A DNA stretch of 32,013 nt from Vulcanimicrobiia bacterium (GCA_024281135.1 JAMXLG010000282.1:1-32013), one strand, 5' to 3'; shown: positions 15,936 to 24,218, numbered from the stretch's first letter. A program made the numbers and translations. Notes: generated by a model from the letters alone, not told the origin.

Positions 15936-18386
15936 ATGGGGCCGAGCTACGACGCACAGCGAAATGAGTATTGTGCGTACGTGATTCCTGAAACGCAGAC
16001 GCCGTACGGTCTGCTCCTTGGGAACTATAAATCGTTCGCGCAGTCGACTGCAAAAGGCGGCGTGCGTGGTCTTTGGGATGCCGATACCGATCAGATCATC
16101 TTCGGTACGCACCAAATCGCATATCGCGTGCGCGAAGGCGGAGACACGCTCTTTCCGCATCAAATCACCCGCGAATTTACATTCTTACCGTACGCGCAAA
16201 TCTCCGAGTTCACACTCGAGCATCGCATTCACGTCACGGAAGCCTTCTATGTGCCGTTCGGCCCCGAGTTCGAACGTACGGTGTGCTTCGTCGTAGACGT
16301 AACGCTCTACAATCCGGGCGCGAAATCGCTTGAAGTTTCGGTGTTTCCGTGGGCGATGCTCGTCGGCCAGCGATTTTACGGCGAACCCGAACACGAAGTC
16401 GAGGCGTGGAGCGAAGGTCCATATATTTGCTCGAAAAACGCCGAGACGGGAGCGGAGCGGTGGTGGGGCGGGTCGCGCGAACCGATGGCATGCGAGTTGT
16501 CTTTGCGCGAGCAGGTCTTGCTCGCGAACATGAGCCGCGGCACATTGATTCCGGAGGATGTTCCCGGCTTTGGTCACGTTACACCGGAGTTGGCGCGCTT
16601 CGTGAGCCGGCGCATCTTCGGTGCATTTGAATACCGCTTGACGGTTGCGCCGGGAGCGCGCGAATCGCTGCGTCTTGCTGTGGTGTATAACAAAGACGGA
16701 CGCGACAAGAGCCGCCCCGTTCTCGATCGCCTGCTCGCCGATAAGCGCACGCTCCACGATACGCAGCGCTATTACGCGGGCCGTCTTGCCGATGCGCGAT
16801 TCATGACGCCGATGCCGACGATCAATCGCGGCGTCGTTTGGGCAAAAGCGAACATGATTCGGATCGTCAAGGACTATCCGCAAGGATGGGGATCAACGAA
16901 TTCGCCGCCCTCCGACATCTTGGTTTCGCGCGACACGTCGTGGTTCGTGCATGGCTTCGATTACTTCTGGCCGCAGTTCAGCCGCGACTGTCTCGAGGTC
17001 TTCAACAAGGCCACTGAAGAGTCGGGGTTGATGATCGAGTATATCCGCGGCGTCAGCGGTTATAAAACCGCGTACGATTTGAACATCAACGACGATACGC
17101 CGCTGCACCTCATCGCGATGCTGCATTACTACAATGCGACGCTCGACGACGAGTGGGTGCGCGATCGTCTCGATCTCGTCGTTAGGCTTACCGATTATAT
17201 GCTGACGCAGCGCGACGATCAGGGCTTGGTATTTTGCCGGGCAAAAGGCGTCGATATGTACGGCATCTCTTCGTGGCGCAACATCATTCCGTATTACACG
17301 CTCGACGGCGCAGTGACGGAGATCAATGCCGAAGGCGTCTTCGCGCTCGAGGCTTCCGCCATGCTGTGCGCCGTCGCCGGCGACACGGAGCACTGGGAGA
17401 AGTACTCCTACGAAGCGCAATCGCTACGTGCCGCTATGATGGATTATTTGTTCAACGACGACACCGGTGCGTTCGTGTTGAACTACGATCAGGATAAGAA
17501 CTATCAGGACAATTTCACGGCCGACGAAGTCTTTCCGGTGCTCTTTAACGTCGCGAATCCCGACCAGCGCAGCGCGATTCTCAAGCGGTTGCTCGAAGCC
17601 GACTTCGTCACGCCGGTGGGATTGCGCACGATTTCTACCGCAGATTCCTGGTATTTTCCGTCGTACGGATTCGGTCTGCTCGGCGGCATTTGGCCCGACC
17701 TTACACTCTGGTTTGCGTTGACGCTCTCGCGTAACGGATTCATCAACGAATGCGTGCATTTTCTCAACGTCGTCTACGATGCGATGGAAGGCGGTAGTCC
17801 GCGCAACACGGTGCCGGGCGAATTCGGCGAATGGTTCGACGGCGGCTCGCTCTCGAATCGCGGCATGTACCTCTCGCCGTGGACCGGCGCGAAATATCTG
17901 TGGGCCGTTGCTGAAACCATCGGAGGACTCGACGGATATCGCACGAGTGGACGGCCGCATCTCGTGCCGATTCGTCCGCGCAATTGGCAATGGATGGCGG
18001 CCGCACGCGTGCACTGGGGCGGCCGCCGCTGCACGTACGTGATCGATTTCAATCGCAACGTGATTTACGGTGACATGCCGCAGCTTTCGGCAGAGGAACC
18101 GTATTCGTGCATCTTTGCGGGACGCGACGTTAGCGAAGAAGTGATGATGTCGCCGGTTGAAGTTGGTGCGATCGCCTTCGAAGATGAAACGGGAGCGGTG
18201 CGCATTTTCGTGTGCAACATGCTCGACCGCGATCGGAACGTTCTCGTCGAGTTCCGCGGACATACGATTCGCGTTGAGATGGCCGCCGGCGAACTTCGTG
18301 AAGTCCAGATGATCGGCAAGCCGACCGATCGTAAAGCGCGAGCGGCACGTCTCGACGTCGTTCCCGCGCGCCCGGTCCGCGTTTGA
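15936..18386 (+). CDS. Large six-hairpin glycosidase or glycan phosphorylase (GH94/GH133-like)
   Basis: The 816-residue protein (from ATG 15936) appears to have an N-terminal beta-sandwich (opening YCAYVIPETQTPYG and LLLGNYKSF, as in GH94-type sandwiches), a linker, and an (alpha/alpha)6 barrel from about 280 to 690. Candidate catalytic acids are D386-D387 in NINDDTPLHL, aligning by position with the catalytic Asp region of GH94 and glycogen-debranching enzymes, and E629/E632 in PGEFGEWFD. No signal peptide is seen, so it is cytoplasmic. Its GalT-family neighbour, coupled by TTGA, suggests sugar-phosphate chemistry, making a phosphorylase attractive but unproven. The frame is open to 15798 upstream. 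That longer start would place the palindrome inside the gene and run 35 bases into ispE. Confidence 0.75.
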   Translation: MGPSYDAQRNEYCAYVIPETQTPYGLLLGNYKSFAQSTAKGGVRGLWDADTDQIIFGTHQIAYRVREGGDTLFPHQITREFTFLPYAQISEFTLEHRIHVTEAFYVPFGPEFERTVCFVVDVTLYNPGAKSLEVSVFPWAMLVGQRFYGEPEHEVEAWSEGPYICSKNAETGAERWWGGSREPMACELSLREQVLLANMSRGTLIPEDVPGFGHVTPELARFVSRRIFGAFEYRLTVAPGARESLRLAVVYNKDGRDKSRPVLDRLLADKRTLHDTQRYYAGRLADARFMTPMPTINRGVVWAKANMIRIVKDYPQGWGSTNSPPSDILVSRDTSWFVHGFDYFWPQFSRDCLEVFNKATEESGLMIEYIRGVSGYKTAYDLNINDDTPLHLIAMLHYYNATLDDEWVRDRLDLVVRLTDYMLTQRDDQGLVFCRAKGVDMYGISSWRNIIPYYTLDGAVTEINAEGVFALEASAMLCAVAGDTEHWEKYSYEAQSLRAAMMDYLFNDDTGAFVLNYDQDKNYQDNFTADEVFPVLFNVANPDQRSAILKRLLEADFVTPVGLRTISTADSWYFPSYGFGLLGGIWPDLTLWFALTLSRNGFINECVHFLNVVYDAMEGGSPRNTVPGEFGEWFDGGSLSNRGMYLSPWTGAKYLWAVAETIGGLDGYRTSGRPHLVPIRPRNWQWMAAARVHWGGRRCTYVIDFNRNVIYGDMPQLSAEEPYSCIFAGRDVSEEVMMSPVEVGAIAFEDETGAVRIFVCNMLDRDRNVLVEFRGHTIRVEMAAGELREVQMIGKPTDRKARAARLDVVPARPVRV

Positions 18387-19264
18387 TCCGCGATCCGTTC
18401 ACCGGCGAACGGACGTTGCTCGGCTCGACGCGTTCCGCGCGTCCGAACGAGTTTCGCGATGGTCCCGAAGACCGATGCGCGTTCTGTCCCGGCAACGAGG
18501 ATCTCACTCCGCCCGAGATCACGCGGTTCGGCACGCCGGATCACTGGGAAGTGCGGGTCTTTCGAAACAAATTCCCCGCGATCGCTCCGCCTAACGGTGA
18601 CCACGAAGTGATCGTCGATGCGCGCAGCCACGACGAGGAAATCACCGACGCTGGAATGTCAATGTGGCGCACCCGGTACGCAGCTGCGCTCGAACGAGAA
18701 CCAACGTCGTTTCCCGTCCTCTTCAAGAACAGCGGCGCGTATGCGGGCGCAACGATCGTGCATCCGCACACGCAATTGATCGTGCTTCCCGATCGCCCCG
18801 ATCGTTGGGAACGAATGATGGAAAATCCCGGCGGCTGCGCATTATGCGATGAATTGATGCGTGCTGCGGATGAAGAAACGATCGTTGCGCAAAATACGAA
18901 TGCATTCGCGTTCGTCCGCACACATTCGCGGTTTGCATGGTCGTTGACGGTGCTTCCGGGGGATTGCGAGCCGTCGGTTCTCGATGCAAACGACGAGGCA
19001 TGGAGGAGCGCCGGGTCTGTTGCTCGAGACGCCGTCCAAGCGATTTCGAGAACGTTCGGCGATCGTGCAGCGTTCAATGTGTTGGTATATAGTGACCCGC
19101 ACGCGAATACTCGGTCGTTTCATTGGCACATGGAGATCATCCCAAGGCTCAGCACCCTCGCGGGCTTCGAACTTTCGACCGGAATGTTCATCCGAGGGTC
19201 GACCGCGCAGGAGTCTGCCCGGCGCTGGCGCCGAATGATAGCGCCTCCCGATGGATCCATCTAA
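18383..19264 (+). CDS. GalT-family nucleotidyltransferase/phosphorylase
   Basis: The 293-residue protein of the HIT superfamily GalT branch transfers nucleotidyl groups between sugar 1-phosphates, or between a sugar nucleotide and phosphate. Zinc-type cysteine pairs are C32-x2-C35 (CAFCPGNE) and C152-x2-C155 (CALC). The active-site segment is VHPHTQL with H127, H129 (nucleophile equivalent) and Q131. The C-terminal HWHMEIIPRLSTLAGFELS is typical of GalT and plant-type ADP-glucose phosphorylase. True GalT usually has HPHGQ, and the Thr here makes substrate choice uncertain. The TTG start overlaps the glycosidase stop (TTGA). Its 3' end overlaps the next gene by 14 bases. Confidence 0.85.
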   Translation: MIRDPFTGERTLLGSTRSARPNEFRDGPEDRCAFCPGNEDLTPPEITRFGTPDHWEVRVFRNKFPAIAPPNGDHEVIVDARSHDEEITDAGMSMWRTRYAAALEREPTSFPVLFKNSGAYAGATIVHPHTQLIVLPDRPDRWERMMENPGGCALCDELMRAADEETIVAQNTNAFAFVRTHSRFAWSLTVLPGDCEPSVLDANDEAWRSAGSVARDAVQAISRTFGDRAAFNVLVYSDPHANTRSFHWHMEIIPRLSTLAGFELSTGMFIRGSTAQESARRWRRMIAPPDGSI

Positions 19265-19736
19265 ACGCTTCGTCACGATCGTGCTCGCTATCGGCGTGCT
19301 CGTTCTCCTTGTCGCGATCGCGATCGGCCAACGCATGGGGACCCGCGTGCTCGTCCAGGCGACGAACTCCGGCAACTTGGAGAGCATGCCGATCGTCACG
19401 CCGCTGCCCGCCCAAACACCGGTCGACTATGGGCCGAACTGGAAGCGGGAGCAGGCGCTCTCGGCGTCCGTCGATCCGAACTTCCCCGACCCGCGCATCC
19501 CGCCGAAGCCTCTGCCGACGCTAGAGCCGACCCCGACACCGAACCCGCAGAAGACGCCGAAGTGGACCCCGAATCCCAACATTCCGATTTGGGATCAGAC
19601 GCCACCGCCCAGCGGCTCCCCAACGGTGAGCCCCTCGCCGTCGGTGCTCTCGCCCCAGCCGCAGGCTAGCGTTAGCCCGAGCGTGTCACCAGGCACGAGA
19701 CCGGCCGTAGGAGCGTCACCATCGCCTCTCCCCTAG
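19251..19736 (+). CDS. Proline-rich protein with one N-terminal membrane anchor
   Basis: The 161-residue protein has a short basic N terminus, one transmembrane helix at about residues 7-25 (FVTIVLAIGVLVLLVAIAI) and then an extracytoplasmic tail. The tail is rich in Pro, Ser and Thr, with TPTPNP, PSGSPTVSPSPSV and SVSPSVSPG type repeats. It is expected to be disordered and possibly cell-wall spanning. No catalytic domain is seen and no function is assigned. It overlaps the GalT-family gene by 14 bases and so belongs to the same operon. Its link to sugar metabolism may be only positional. Confidence 0.72.
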   Translation: MDPSKRFVTIVLAIGVLVLLVAIAIGQRMGTRVLVQATNSGNLESMPIVTPLPAQTPVDYGPNWKREQALSASVDPNFPDPRIPPKPLPTLEPTPTPNPQKTPKWTPNPNIPIWDQTPPPSGSPTVSPSPSVLSPQPQASVSPSVSPGTRPAVGASPSPLP

Positions 19737-19806
19737 TGTTGTATCTAATGTTCTTATTGGAAACCGCTGTTACGATAGGAACATAGGACCGTAGAGGAGT
19801 TTTATC

Positions 19807-20703
19807 GTGGCCGACCAGCAAACCGGAACCGTCACCGTTAAGCGCGGACTCGCGCAAATGCTCAAGGGCGGCGTCATCATGGACGTCGTCACGCCGGAGC
19901 AGGCGGTCATCGCTCAAGAAGCCGGCGCGGTTGCGGTGATGGCGCTCGAGCGCATCCCCTCCGATATTCGCGCGGCCGGTGGCGTCGCCCGTATGAGCTC
20001 CGTCGAGTTGATCCAAGGCATCATGGATGCCGTCACGATTCCAGTGATGGCCAAGGTGCGCATCGGTCATTTTGCCGAGGCGCAAGTGCTGCAATCGATA
20101 GGCGTTGATTACATCGACGAGTCGGAAGTGCTGACGCCTGCCGATGACCTCTACCACTGCGATAAGCACGCGTTCACGACGCCGTTCGTCTGTGGAGCAC
20201 GCGATCTCGGCGAAGCGCTCCGCCGCATTACCGAAGGCGCCGCAATGATTCGCAGCAAGGGTGAAGCCGGCAGCGGCAACATCGTCGAGGCGGTGCGTCA
20301 CATTCGCGCCATCAGAGATTCGATTTCAATGTTGACCGTTTCGCCGAAAGAAGAACTCGTCGCGCGTGCGCGCGATCTGGGCGCAAACTACGAACTCGTG
20401 CGCGAAGTTGCGCAAGCCGGCAAACTTCCCGTCGTGCTCTTCTGCGCGGGCGGCGTATCGACGCCGGCCGACGCCGCGCTCATGATGCAACTAGGCGCCG
20501 AAGGCATCTTCGTCGGCAGCGGCATCTTCAAGTCGAACGATCCGAAGAAGTTTGCGAAAGCGATCGTCGATGCGACGACGCACTACAACGATCCGAAGAT
20601 CGTTGCCGAGGCATGCCGTTCGCTCGGAACCTCCGACGCGATGCCCGGTATCGACGTCCGCAAACTCGCGGAATCGGAGCTGCTCGCGAGCCGTGGAAAC
20701 TAA
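19807..20703 (+). CDS. pdxS: Pyridoxal 5'-phosphate synthase lyase subunit PdxS
   Basis: PdxS makes PLP from ribose 5-phosphate, glyceraldehyde 3-phosphate and ammonia. The protein (298 aa, normal) carries [39 protein letters not shown], the catalytic lysine in MAKVRIGH (K83), the second lysine region [18 protein letters not shown], and [18 protein letters not shown]. The GTG start follows a good AGAGGAG ribosome-binding site at about 19793-19799. pdxT overlaps its 3' end by 11 bases. PLP feeds several enzymes encoded here, including GcvPB, BioA, BioF and the amino acid decarboxylase. The preceding 70-base gap has no promoter I can define with confidence. Confidence 0.98.
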   Translation: MADQQTGTVTVKRGLAQMLKGGVIMDVVTPEQAVIAQEAGAVAVMALERIPSDIRAAGGVARMSSVELIQGIMDAVTIPVMAKVRIGHFAEAQVLQSIGVDYIDESEVLTPADDLYHCDKHAFTTPFVCGARDLGEALRRITEGAAMIRSKGEAGSGNIVEAVRHIRAIRDSISMLTVSPKEELVARARDLGANYELVREVAQAGKLPVVLFCAGGVSTPADAALMMQLGAEGIFVGSGIFKSNDPKKFAKAIVDATTHYNDPKIVAEACRSLGTSDAMPGIDVRKLAESELLASRGN

Positions 20704-21310
20704 GCCTCTTATCGGCGTACTCGCATTGCAGGGCGATGTGGTCGAACACATCGCCTCGCTCGAGCGCGCGGGCGCGCATGCGATTCCCGTTAAGACACAA
20801 GCCGATCTCGACCGTGTTGACGGTCTCGTCATTCCCGGTGGCGAGTCGACGACCGTGATGAAGCTACTCGATCGTTTCGGGCTTCATGCGTCGATAAAAT
20901 CCCGCGTGAAGATCGGCATGCCGCTCTGGGGCACGTGCATGGGCATGATCGTCGCTGCACGCGATGTTGCCGGCCTCAATCAGCCGACGCTCGACCTCAT
21001 CGACATCACGGTGCGCCGCAATGCATTCGGACGCCAGAACGAATCGGCGGAAGTCGATCTACCGATTGCCGTGCTCGGCAACGATCCGTTCCCCGCTATC
21101 TTCATTCGCGCGCCGTGGATCGAACGCGTCGGTCCCTCGGTCGAATTGCTGGCCGAACGTAACGGGCACGGCGTGATGGTACGTGAGGGCAACGTGCTCG
21201 GCACGTCGTTCCATCCGGAGCTCACGACTGATCCGCGGGTCCACGCGTATTTCTTGAAAATCGTCGACGAAGCACGCAGCGGCGTAGGGAAGACCTCTTC
21301 GGCCGCATAA
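20693..21310 (+). CDS. pdxT: Pyridoxal 5'-phosphate synthase glutaminase subunit PdxT
   Basis: PdxT is a class I glutaminase that channels ammonia to PdxS. The protein (205 aa) opens with [17 protein letters not shown] and has [10 protein letters not shown] (oxyanion region), the nucleophile cysteine in LWGTCMGM (C82) and the His/Glu of the triad in TSFHPEL (about residues 173 and 175). The frame is open further upstream, but the family N terminus fixes the start at GTG 20693, overlapping pdxS by 11 bases. Co-translation with pdxS fits the 12:12 PdxST complex. A small DUF1844-like gene follows 12 bases later. Confidence 0.97.
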   Translation: METKPLIGVLALQGDVVEHIASLERAGAHAIPVKTQADLDRVDGLVIPGGESTTVMKLLDRFGLHASIKSRVKIGMPLWGTCMGMIVAARDVAGLNQPTLDLIDITVRRNAFGRQNESAEVDLPIAVLGNDPFPAIFIRAPWIERVGPSVELLAERNGHGVMVREGNVLGTSFHPELTTDPRVHAYFLKIVDEARSGVGKTSSAA

Positions 21311-21322
21311 CAACTGCGCCAA

Positions 21323-21616
21323 ATGAGTTCGCAAGCGGCCCCTCCGGGAGCAGAAGCGACCGGATTTCAAGGTCAGATACCGCCGCTCGAGCCGTTGCTG
21401 TCCGAAGTGATAGCGACGCTCGCGCTGGCGGCGCATGCGTACCTCTCCGATACCGACGGACGGCAGCCTGATTTTCCTAGTGCGGAGGCCGCGATTGACG
21501 TCGCGACGGCCGCATTCGAACGGGTGAAAGAAAGGTTGCGGCCCGACGAAAGGTTAGCCATCACTCAGATGCTGACCGAAACCCGAATGACGTTTGTAAG
21601 AAAGCGAGGCACCTAA
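21323..21616 (+). CDS. Small helical DUF1844-like protein
   Basis: The 97-residue soluble protein is probably all-helical. The layout (LLSEVIATLALAAHAYL near 27-43, then a helix with EAAIDVATAAFERVKERL, and a final ETRMTFVRK) resembles the DUF1844 family, whose function is unknown. The resemblance is by eye only. It begins with ATG 12 bases after pdxT without an obvious ribosome-binding site and is the last gene of the pdx operon. Its TAA stop lies within the loop of the terminator hairpin described at 21596-21634. Codon use matches the surroundings. Confidence 0.65.
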   Translation: MSSQAAPPGAEATGFQGQIPPLEPLLSEVIATLALAAHAYLSDTDGRQPDFPSAEAAIDVATAAFERVKERLRPDERLAITQMLTETRMTFVRKRGT

Positions 21617-21634
21617 AGTGTCTCGCTTTCTTGC
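21596..21634 (+). terminator. Rho-independent terminator of the pdx operon, with the stop codon in its loop
   Basis: Bases 21596-21612 pair with 21618-21634: 17 pairs, two of them G-U, around a 5-base loop CTAAA that contains the TAA stop (21614-21616). The right arm ends in CTCGCTTTCTT, so the U-rich tract pairs with an A-rich tract upstream, as in bidirectional terminators. The tract is not a pure U-run. Confidence 0.7.
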
Positions 21635-21682
21635 ATCTCGTCGTCATTATTCGCCGCTCTCTGCTGAAGGAGGCCAGCGTAC

Positions 21683-22210
21683 GTGAGCGACGTGCTCGTC
21701 TTGAATTTTACCTATGAAGCGCTGAATATTACCAGTTTTCAGCGCGCCGTCAAGCTGTTGTTCTCGGGCAAAGCCGAGATGGTCCACAATCGCGATCGCA
21801 TTCTCGCGTCGACGCGGTACGAGATGCGCATGCCGTCGATCATCAGAATGCTCTACTACATCCGCCGCCCGATGCAAAAGGTAGCGTTGACGAAGAAGAA
21901 CGTTCTGATCCGCGACGATCATACATGTCAGTATTGCGGAATTCGCGGTGAGAAGTTGATGACTGTCGACCACGTGGTCCCGAAGAGCCGCGGCGGTCCG
22001 TCGACATGGGAAAATCTCGTCTGCGCGTGCATGCGCTGCAACAACCGCAAGAACAACCGCACGCCGGACGAGTGCAACATGAACCTTAAGAAGAAGCCGC
22101 GTCAGCCTAAATACATCCCCTGGATCCAAATCAAGCGCAACACGCTGCCGGACGAATGGGGCAAATTCCTCTTCCTCTACAACATCTCTATCGAAGAACG
22201 CGTCGAGTAA
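21683..22210 (+). CDS. HNH endonuclease family protein
   Basis: The 175-residue protein has an N-terminal region with LNFTYEALNITSFQRAVKLL and an HNH domain at about 70-130. Zinc cysteines are CQYC (C82, C85) and CMRC (C116, C119), the metal/catalytic residues are VDHVVPKSRGG (D96, H97), and the N of the HNH triad is in WENLV (N111). It is therefore a plausible Mg/Zn nuclease. This type of stand-alone HNH protein is widespread on bacterial chromosomes with no proven role. No phage or toxin partner is next to it. The GTG start has a strong AAGGAGG ribosome-binding site 8 bases upstream. It sits between two terminator-like hairpins, so it may be monocistronic. Confidence 0.88.
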   Translation: MSDVLVLNFTYEALNITSFQRAVKLLFSGKAEMVHNRDRILASTRYEMRMPSIIRMLYYIRRPMQKVALTKKNVLIRDDHTCQYCGIRGEKLMTVDHVVPKSRGGPSTWENLVCACMRCNNRKNNRTPDECNMNLKKKPRQPKYIPWIQIKRNTLPDEWGKFLFLYNISIEERVE

Positions 22211-22227
22211 GGCGCGTTCTTGCTTTT
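22194..22227 (+). terminator. Terminator-like hairpin of the HNH gene, with the stop codon in its loop
   Basis: AAGAACGCG (22194-22202) and CGCGTTCTT (22213-22221) pair perfectly over 9 bases. The 10-base loop contains the TAA stop of the HNH gene (22208-22210). After GC come TTTT and a further T-rich stretch. It overlaps the proposed TTG start of the cyclophilin, so it could also act as an attenuator. Confidence 0.55.
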
Positions 22228-22993
22228 CTCGTTTCTTTTCGCCGCGGTGACGAGTATCTGGATGCCCGTCGATCCGCAAAACGCTATTGTCATCGATTCG
22301 ACCAAAGGGCGTATTGTCGTCGCACTAGAGCCGCGCCTCGCGCCTAATGCTGTGGAGCGCGTGAAACGCCTCGCCCGCACGCACGTCTACGACGGATTGC
22401 TCATGTGGCGCGTGCTCGATACGCCCGCGGAAGCGTTCATTCAAACCGGTGATCCTGGAAATGTGGACTCGGGTCGTTCTGCGCTGCCCGATTTAAAGCC
22501 TGAATTCACGACAGAGTTGCCCGTTAACGAAATTGCCTTTGTTCGTATGGGGCGCGATCCCGAAGGGTTCTTTCGTGGTATGCCCGTGAACACTCAGATC
22601 GGTGCACCGAACGCGTCGACCGTACGCGCGTGGGGCGCGTATTGCTCAGGAACCGTCGGCATGGGTCGCGATGTCGGTCTCGATACGGCAAATGCAGAGA
22701 TCTTTTTGATGCGCGGAACGACGAGGTGGTTCGATCACGACTATACCGCAATCGGACACGTCGTTATCGGAATGGATGTGATCCGCTCTGTCGCTGTCGG
22801 TGTTCCCCCGAAGCATCCGGACAAGATGCGTACTGTTCGCGTTCTCGCCGACCTTCCACCCGCGCAACAGCCGCACGTCGAAATTATGAATACGCAATCC
22901 GGCGAGTTTGCGAAAATCGTCGATCGTGCGCGCCGCGTAGCGAGCGCCGACTTCTCCGTGTGCGACGTGGCGGTACCCGTGCGCGTCCGGTGA
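22220..22993 (+). CDS. Diverged cyclophilin-type peptidyl-prolyl isomerase, possibly exported
   Basis: The 257-residue protein has a cyclophilin fold: IVIDSTKGRIVVALEPRLAPNAVERVKRLA near the start, then GLLMWRVLDTPAEAFIQTGDPG, which aligns with the cyclophilin FHRVIPGFMIQGGDP, and GTVGMGRD. The catalytic Arg (MWRV) and Gln (FIQTGDP) remain. The usual Phe-His before Arg is Met-Trp, and the NSQFFI strand is NAEIFLM, so isomerase activity is uncertain. If the TTG at 22220 is used, residues 1-14 (LFSFLFAAVTSIW) form a short hydrophobic signal. A GTG at 22247 or ATG at 22262 would give a cytoplasmic protein. The upstream hairpin favours neither clearly. Confidence 0.75.
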   Translation: MLFSFLFAAVTSIWMPVDPQNAIVIDSTKGRIVVALEPRLAPNAVERVKRLARTHVYDGLLMWRVLDTPAEAFIQTGDPGNVDSGRSALPDLKPEFTTELPVNEIAFVRMGRDPEGFFRGMPVNTQIGAPNASTVRAWGAYCSGTVGMGRDVGLDTANAEIFLMRGTTRWFDHDYTAIGHVVIGMDVIRSVAVGVPPKHPDKMRTVRVLADLPPAQQPHVEIMNTQSGEFAKIVDRARRVASADFSVCDVAVPVRVR

Positions 22994-22999
22994 TATAAT
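22991..22999 (+). promoter_or_regulatory. Extended -10 promoter (TGATATAAT) for the MFS transporter
   Basis: A perfect extended -10, TG-N-TATAAT, overlaps the TGA stop of the cyclophilin gene and lies 26 bases before the transporter ATG. Transcription would start near 23006, leaving a short leader with an AGGAGG ribosome-binding site. No -35 match is seen, as is common for extended -10 promoters. Confidence 0.65.
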
Positions 23000-23025
23000 G
23001 TAGGACCCTAGGAGGCTAGCGTGAC

Positions 23026-24213
23026 ATGAACCAACAGAAGTCGCGCGCTTCGGTCAACTTACTGCTTTCGACTGCGGCATTCACCGTTTGTTTTTACGGG
23101 TGGACCCTCTACGGTCCGCTGGCGCCGATCCTGCATAAGGCACTCGGGTTAAACGATGTCCAAACGGGATGGCTCGTAGCTATCCCCGTCGTTCTGGGAT
23201 CGCTCATGCGCATTCCGTTGGGCTACCTAAGCCAACGATTTGGCGGCAAGATCGTATTCATCGCATTGATGGGGTTCGTTATCGCGACACTTCTTGCGAT
23301 TGCCGTGTGGCACGAATCGTACTCCGCGCTGGTCGTATTCGGTTTTCTCCTAGGCTTTGCGGGTGCGTCGTTTGCCGTAGGCGTCCCGTTCGTGAATGAC
23401 TGGTATCCGCCCGAGCGGCGCGGAGCTGCGCTCGGAATCTATGGTGCCGGTACCGGAGGAACGGTGATTGCCGGTTTGACGGCGCCGGCGCTTGCAAACG
23501 CATACGGTCTGTGGGCGCCGTTCGCGCTCGCCGCGGTGCTAATTGCCGCAACGACAGTCGTCTTTGCGCTTTTTGCGCGAAATGCTCCAACGTTCACGCC
23601 GGCTACCGGCAGCATTACGTCGACGTTTGACGTGTTTCGCACGAGCTTTCGCGCTTGGACGCTAACGCTCGTGTATTTCGTAACGTTCGGCGGCTTCGTC
23701 GCGATGTTTCTGTATCTTCCGCAGATTCTCGTTGGGGTCTACGCACTCTCGAAAACGGATGCCGGCGCACGTGCTGCCGGATTTGCATTGATCTCGGTGA
23801 TTGCGCGACCAATCGGCGGCGTGCTCGCCGATCGATTTGGCGCAGAGCGCGTAATGGTGTACAGCCTTGCTTGCGCGGCCGCGATGGCGGCACTGCTCGG
23901 TGCGATATACACGTGGATGCCGGCGTTCACCGTGTGCTGCTTGACGCTCGCCGCCGCATTTGGCGCCGGCAGCGGCGCCGTTTTCAAGGTTGTCGGGACG
24001 GACTTTCCCAAGAGCGTCGGCGCGGTTACAGGCGTGGTCGGAGCAGCCGGTGGTCTGGGTGGCTTCTTTCCACCCATCGTCATGGGCATCGTGAAGACCT
24101 ACACCGATTCGTATTCACTTGGTTTTGCGCTGATGGGCGTCGTCATCGCGGCGTGTCTTGCTCTCTTGTTGCCGCGGCGAGAAAGCGACATCAGCGCCGA
24201 CAAACCAACGTGA
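23026..24213 (+). CDS. MFS transporter of the nitrate/nitrite (NarK-like) family
   Basis: The 395-residue protein has about 12 transmembrane helices. NarK-like features are GSLMRIPLGYL with R62 in helix 2 and ARPIGGVLADRFG with R261 in helix 8, matching the two substrate-binding arginines of NarK. GFAGASFAVGVPFVNDWYPPERRGAALG and two glycine-rich loops (GAGTGGTVIAG and VVGAAGGLGG) lie where the nitrate signature motifs are. Nitrate or nitrite exchange or uptake is likely, but no nitrate or nitrite reductase gene is in the window. The ATG start at 23026 has AGGAGG 10 bases upstream and its own extended -10 promoter. The gene converges on the DUF417 gene with a five-base gap. Confidence 0.88.
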   Translation: MNQQKSRASVNLLLSTAAFTVCFYGWTLYGPLAPILHKALGLNDVQTGWLVAIPVVLGSLMRIPLGYLSQRFGGKIVFIALMGFVIATLLAIAVWHESYSALVVFGFLLGFAGASFAVGVPFVNDWYPPERRGAALGIYGAGTGGTVIAGLTAPALANAYGLWAPFALAAVLIAATTVVFALFARNAPTFTPATGSITSTFDVFRTSFRAWTLTLVYFVTFGGFVAMFLYLPQILVGVYALSKTDAGARAAGFALISVIARPIGGVLADRFGAERVMVYSLACAAAMAALLGAIYTWMPAFTVCCLTLAAAFGAGSGAVFKVVGTDFPKSVGAVTGVVGAAGGLGGFFPPIVMGIVKTYTDSYSLGFALMGVVIAACLALLLPRRESDISADKPT

Positions 24214-24218
24214 AGTGA

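Noticed and set aside
15833..15937. Longer N terminus for ispE
   Set aside because: The extra 35 residues precede the conserved CPAKINL start and would run through the palindrome and divergent promoter region.
17424..18263. A 279-residue open frame on the minus strand within the glycosidase gene
   Set aside because: Antisense shadow with low-complexity basic composition and no ribosome-binding site or recognisable domain.
20552..20692. Longer N terminus for pdxT
   Set aside because: This part is the out-of-frame shadow of pdxS. The PdxT family begins at the [11 protein letters not shown] segment.
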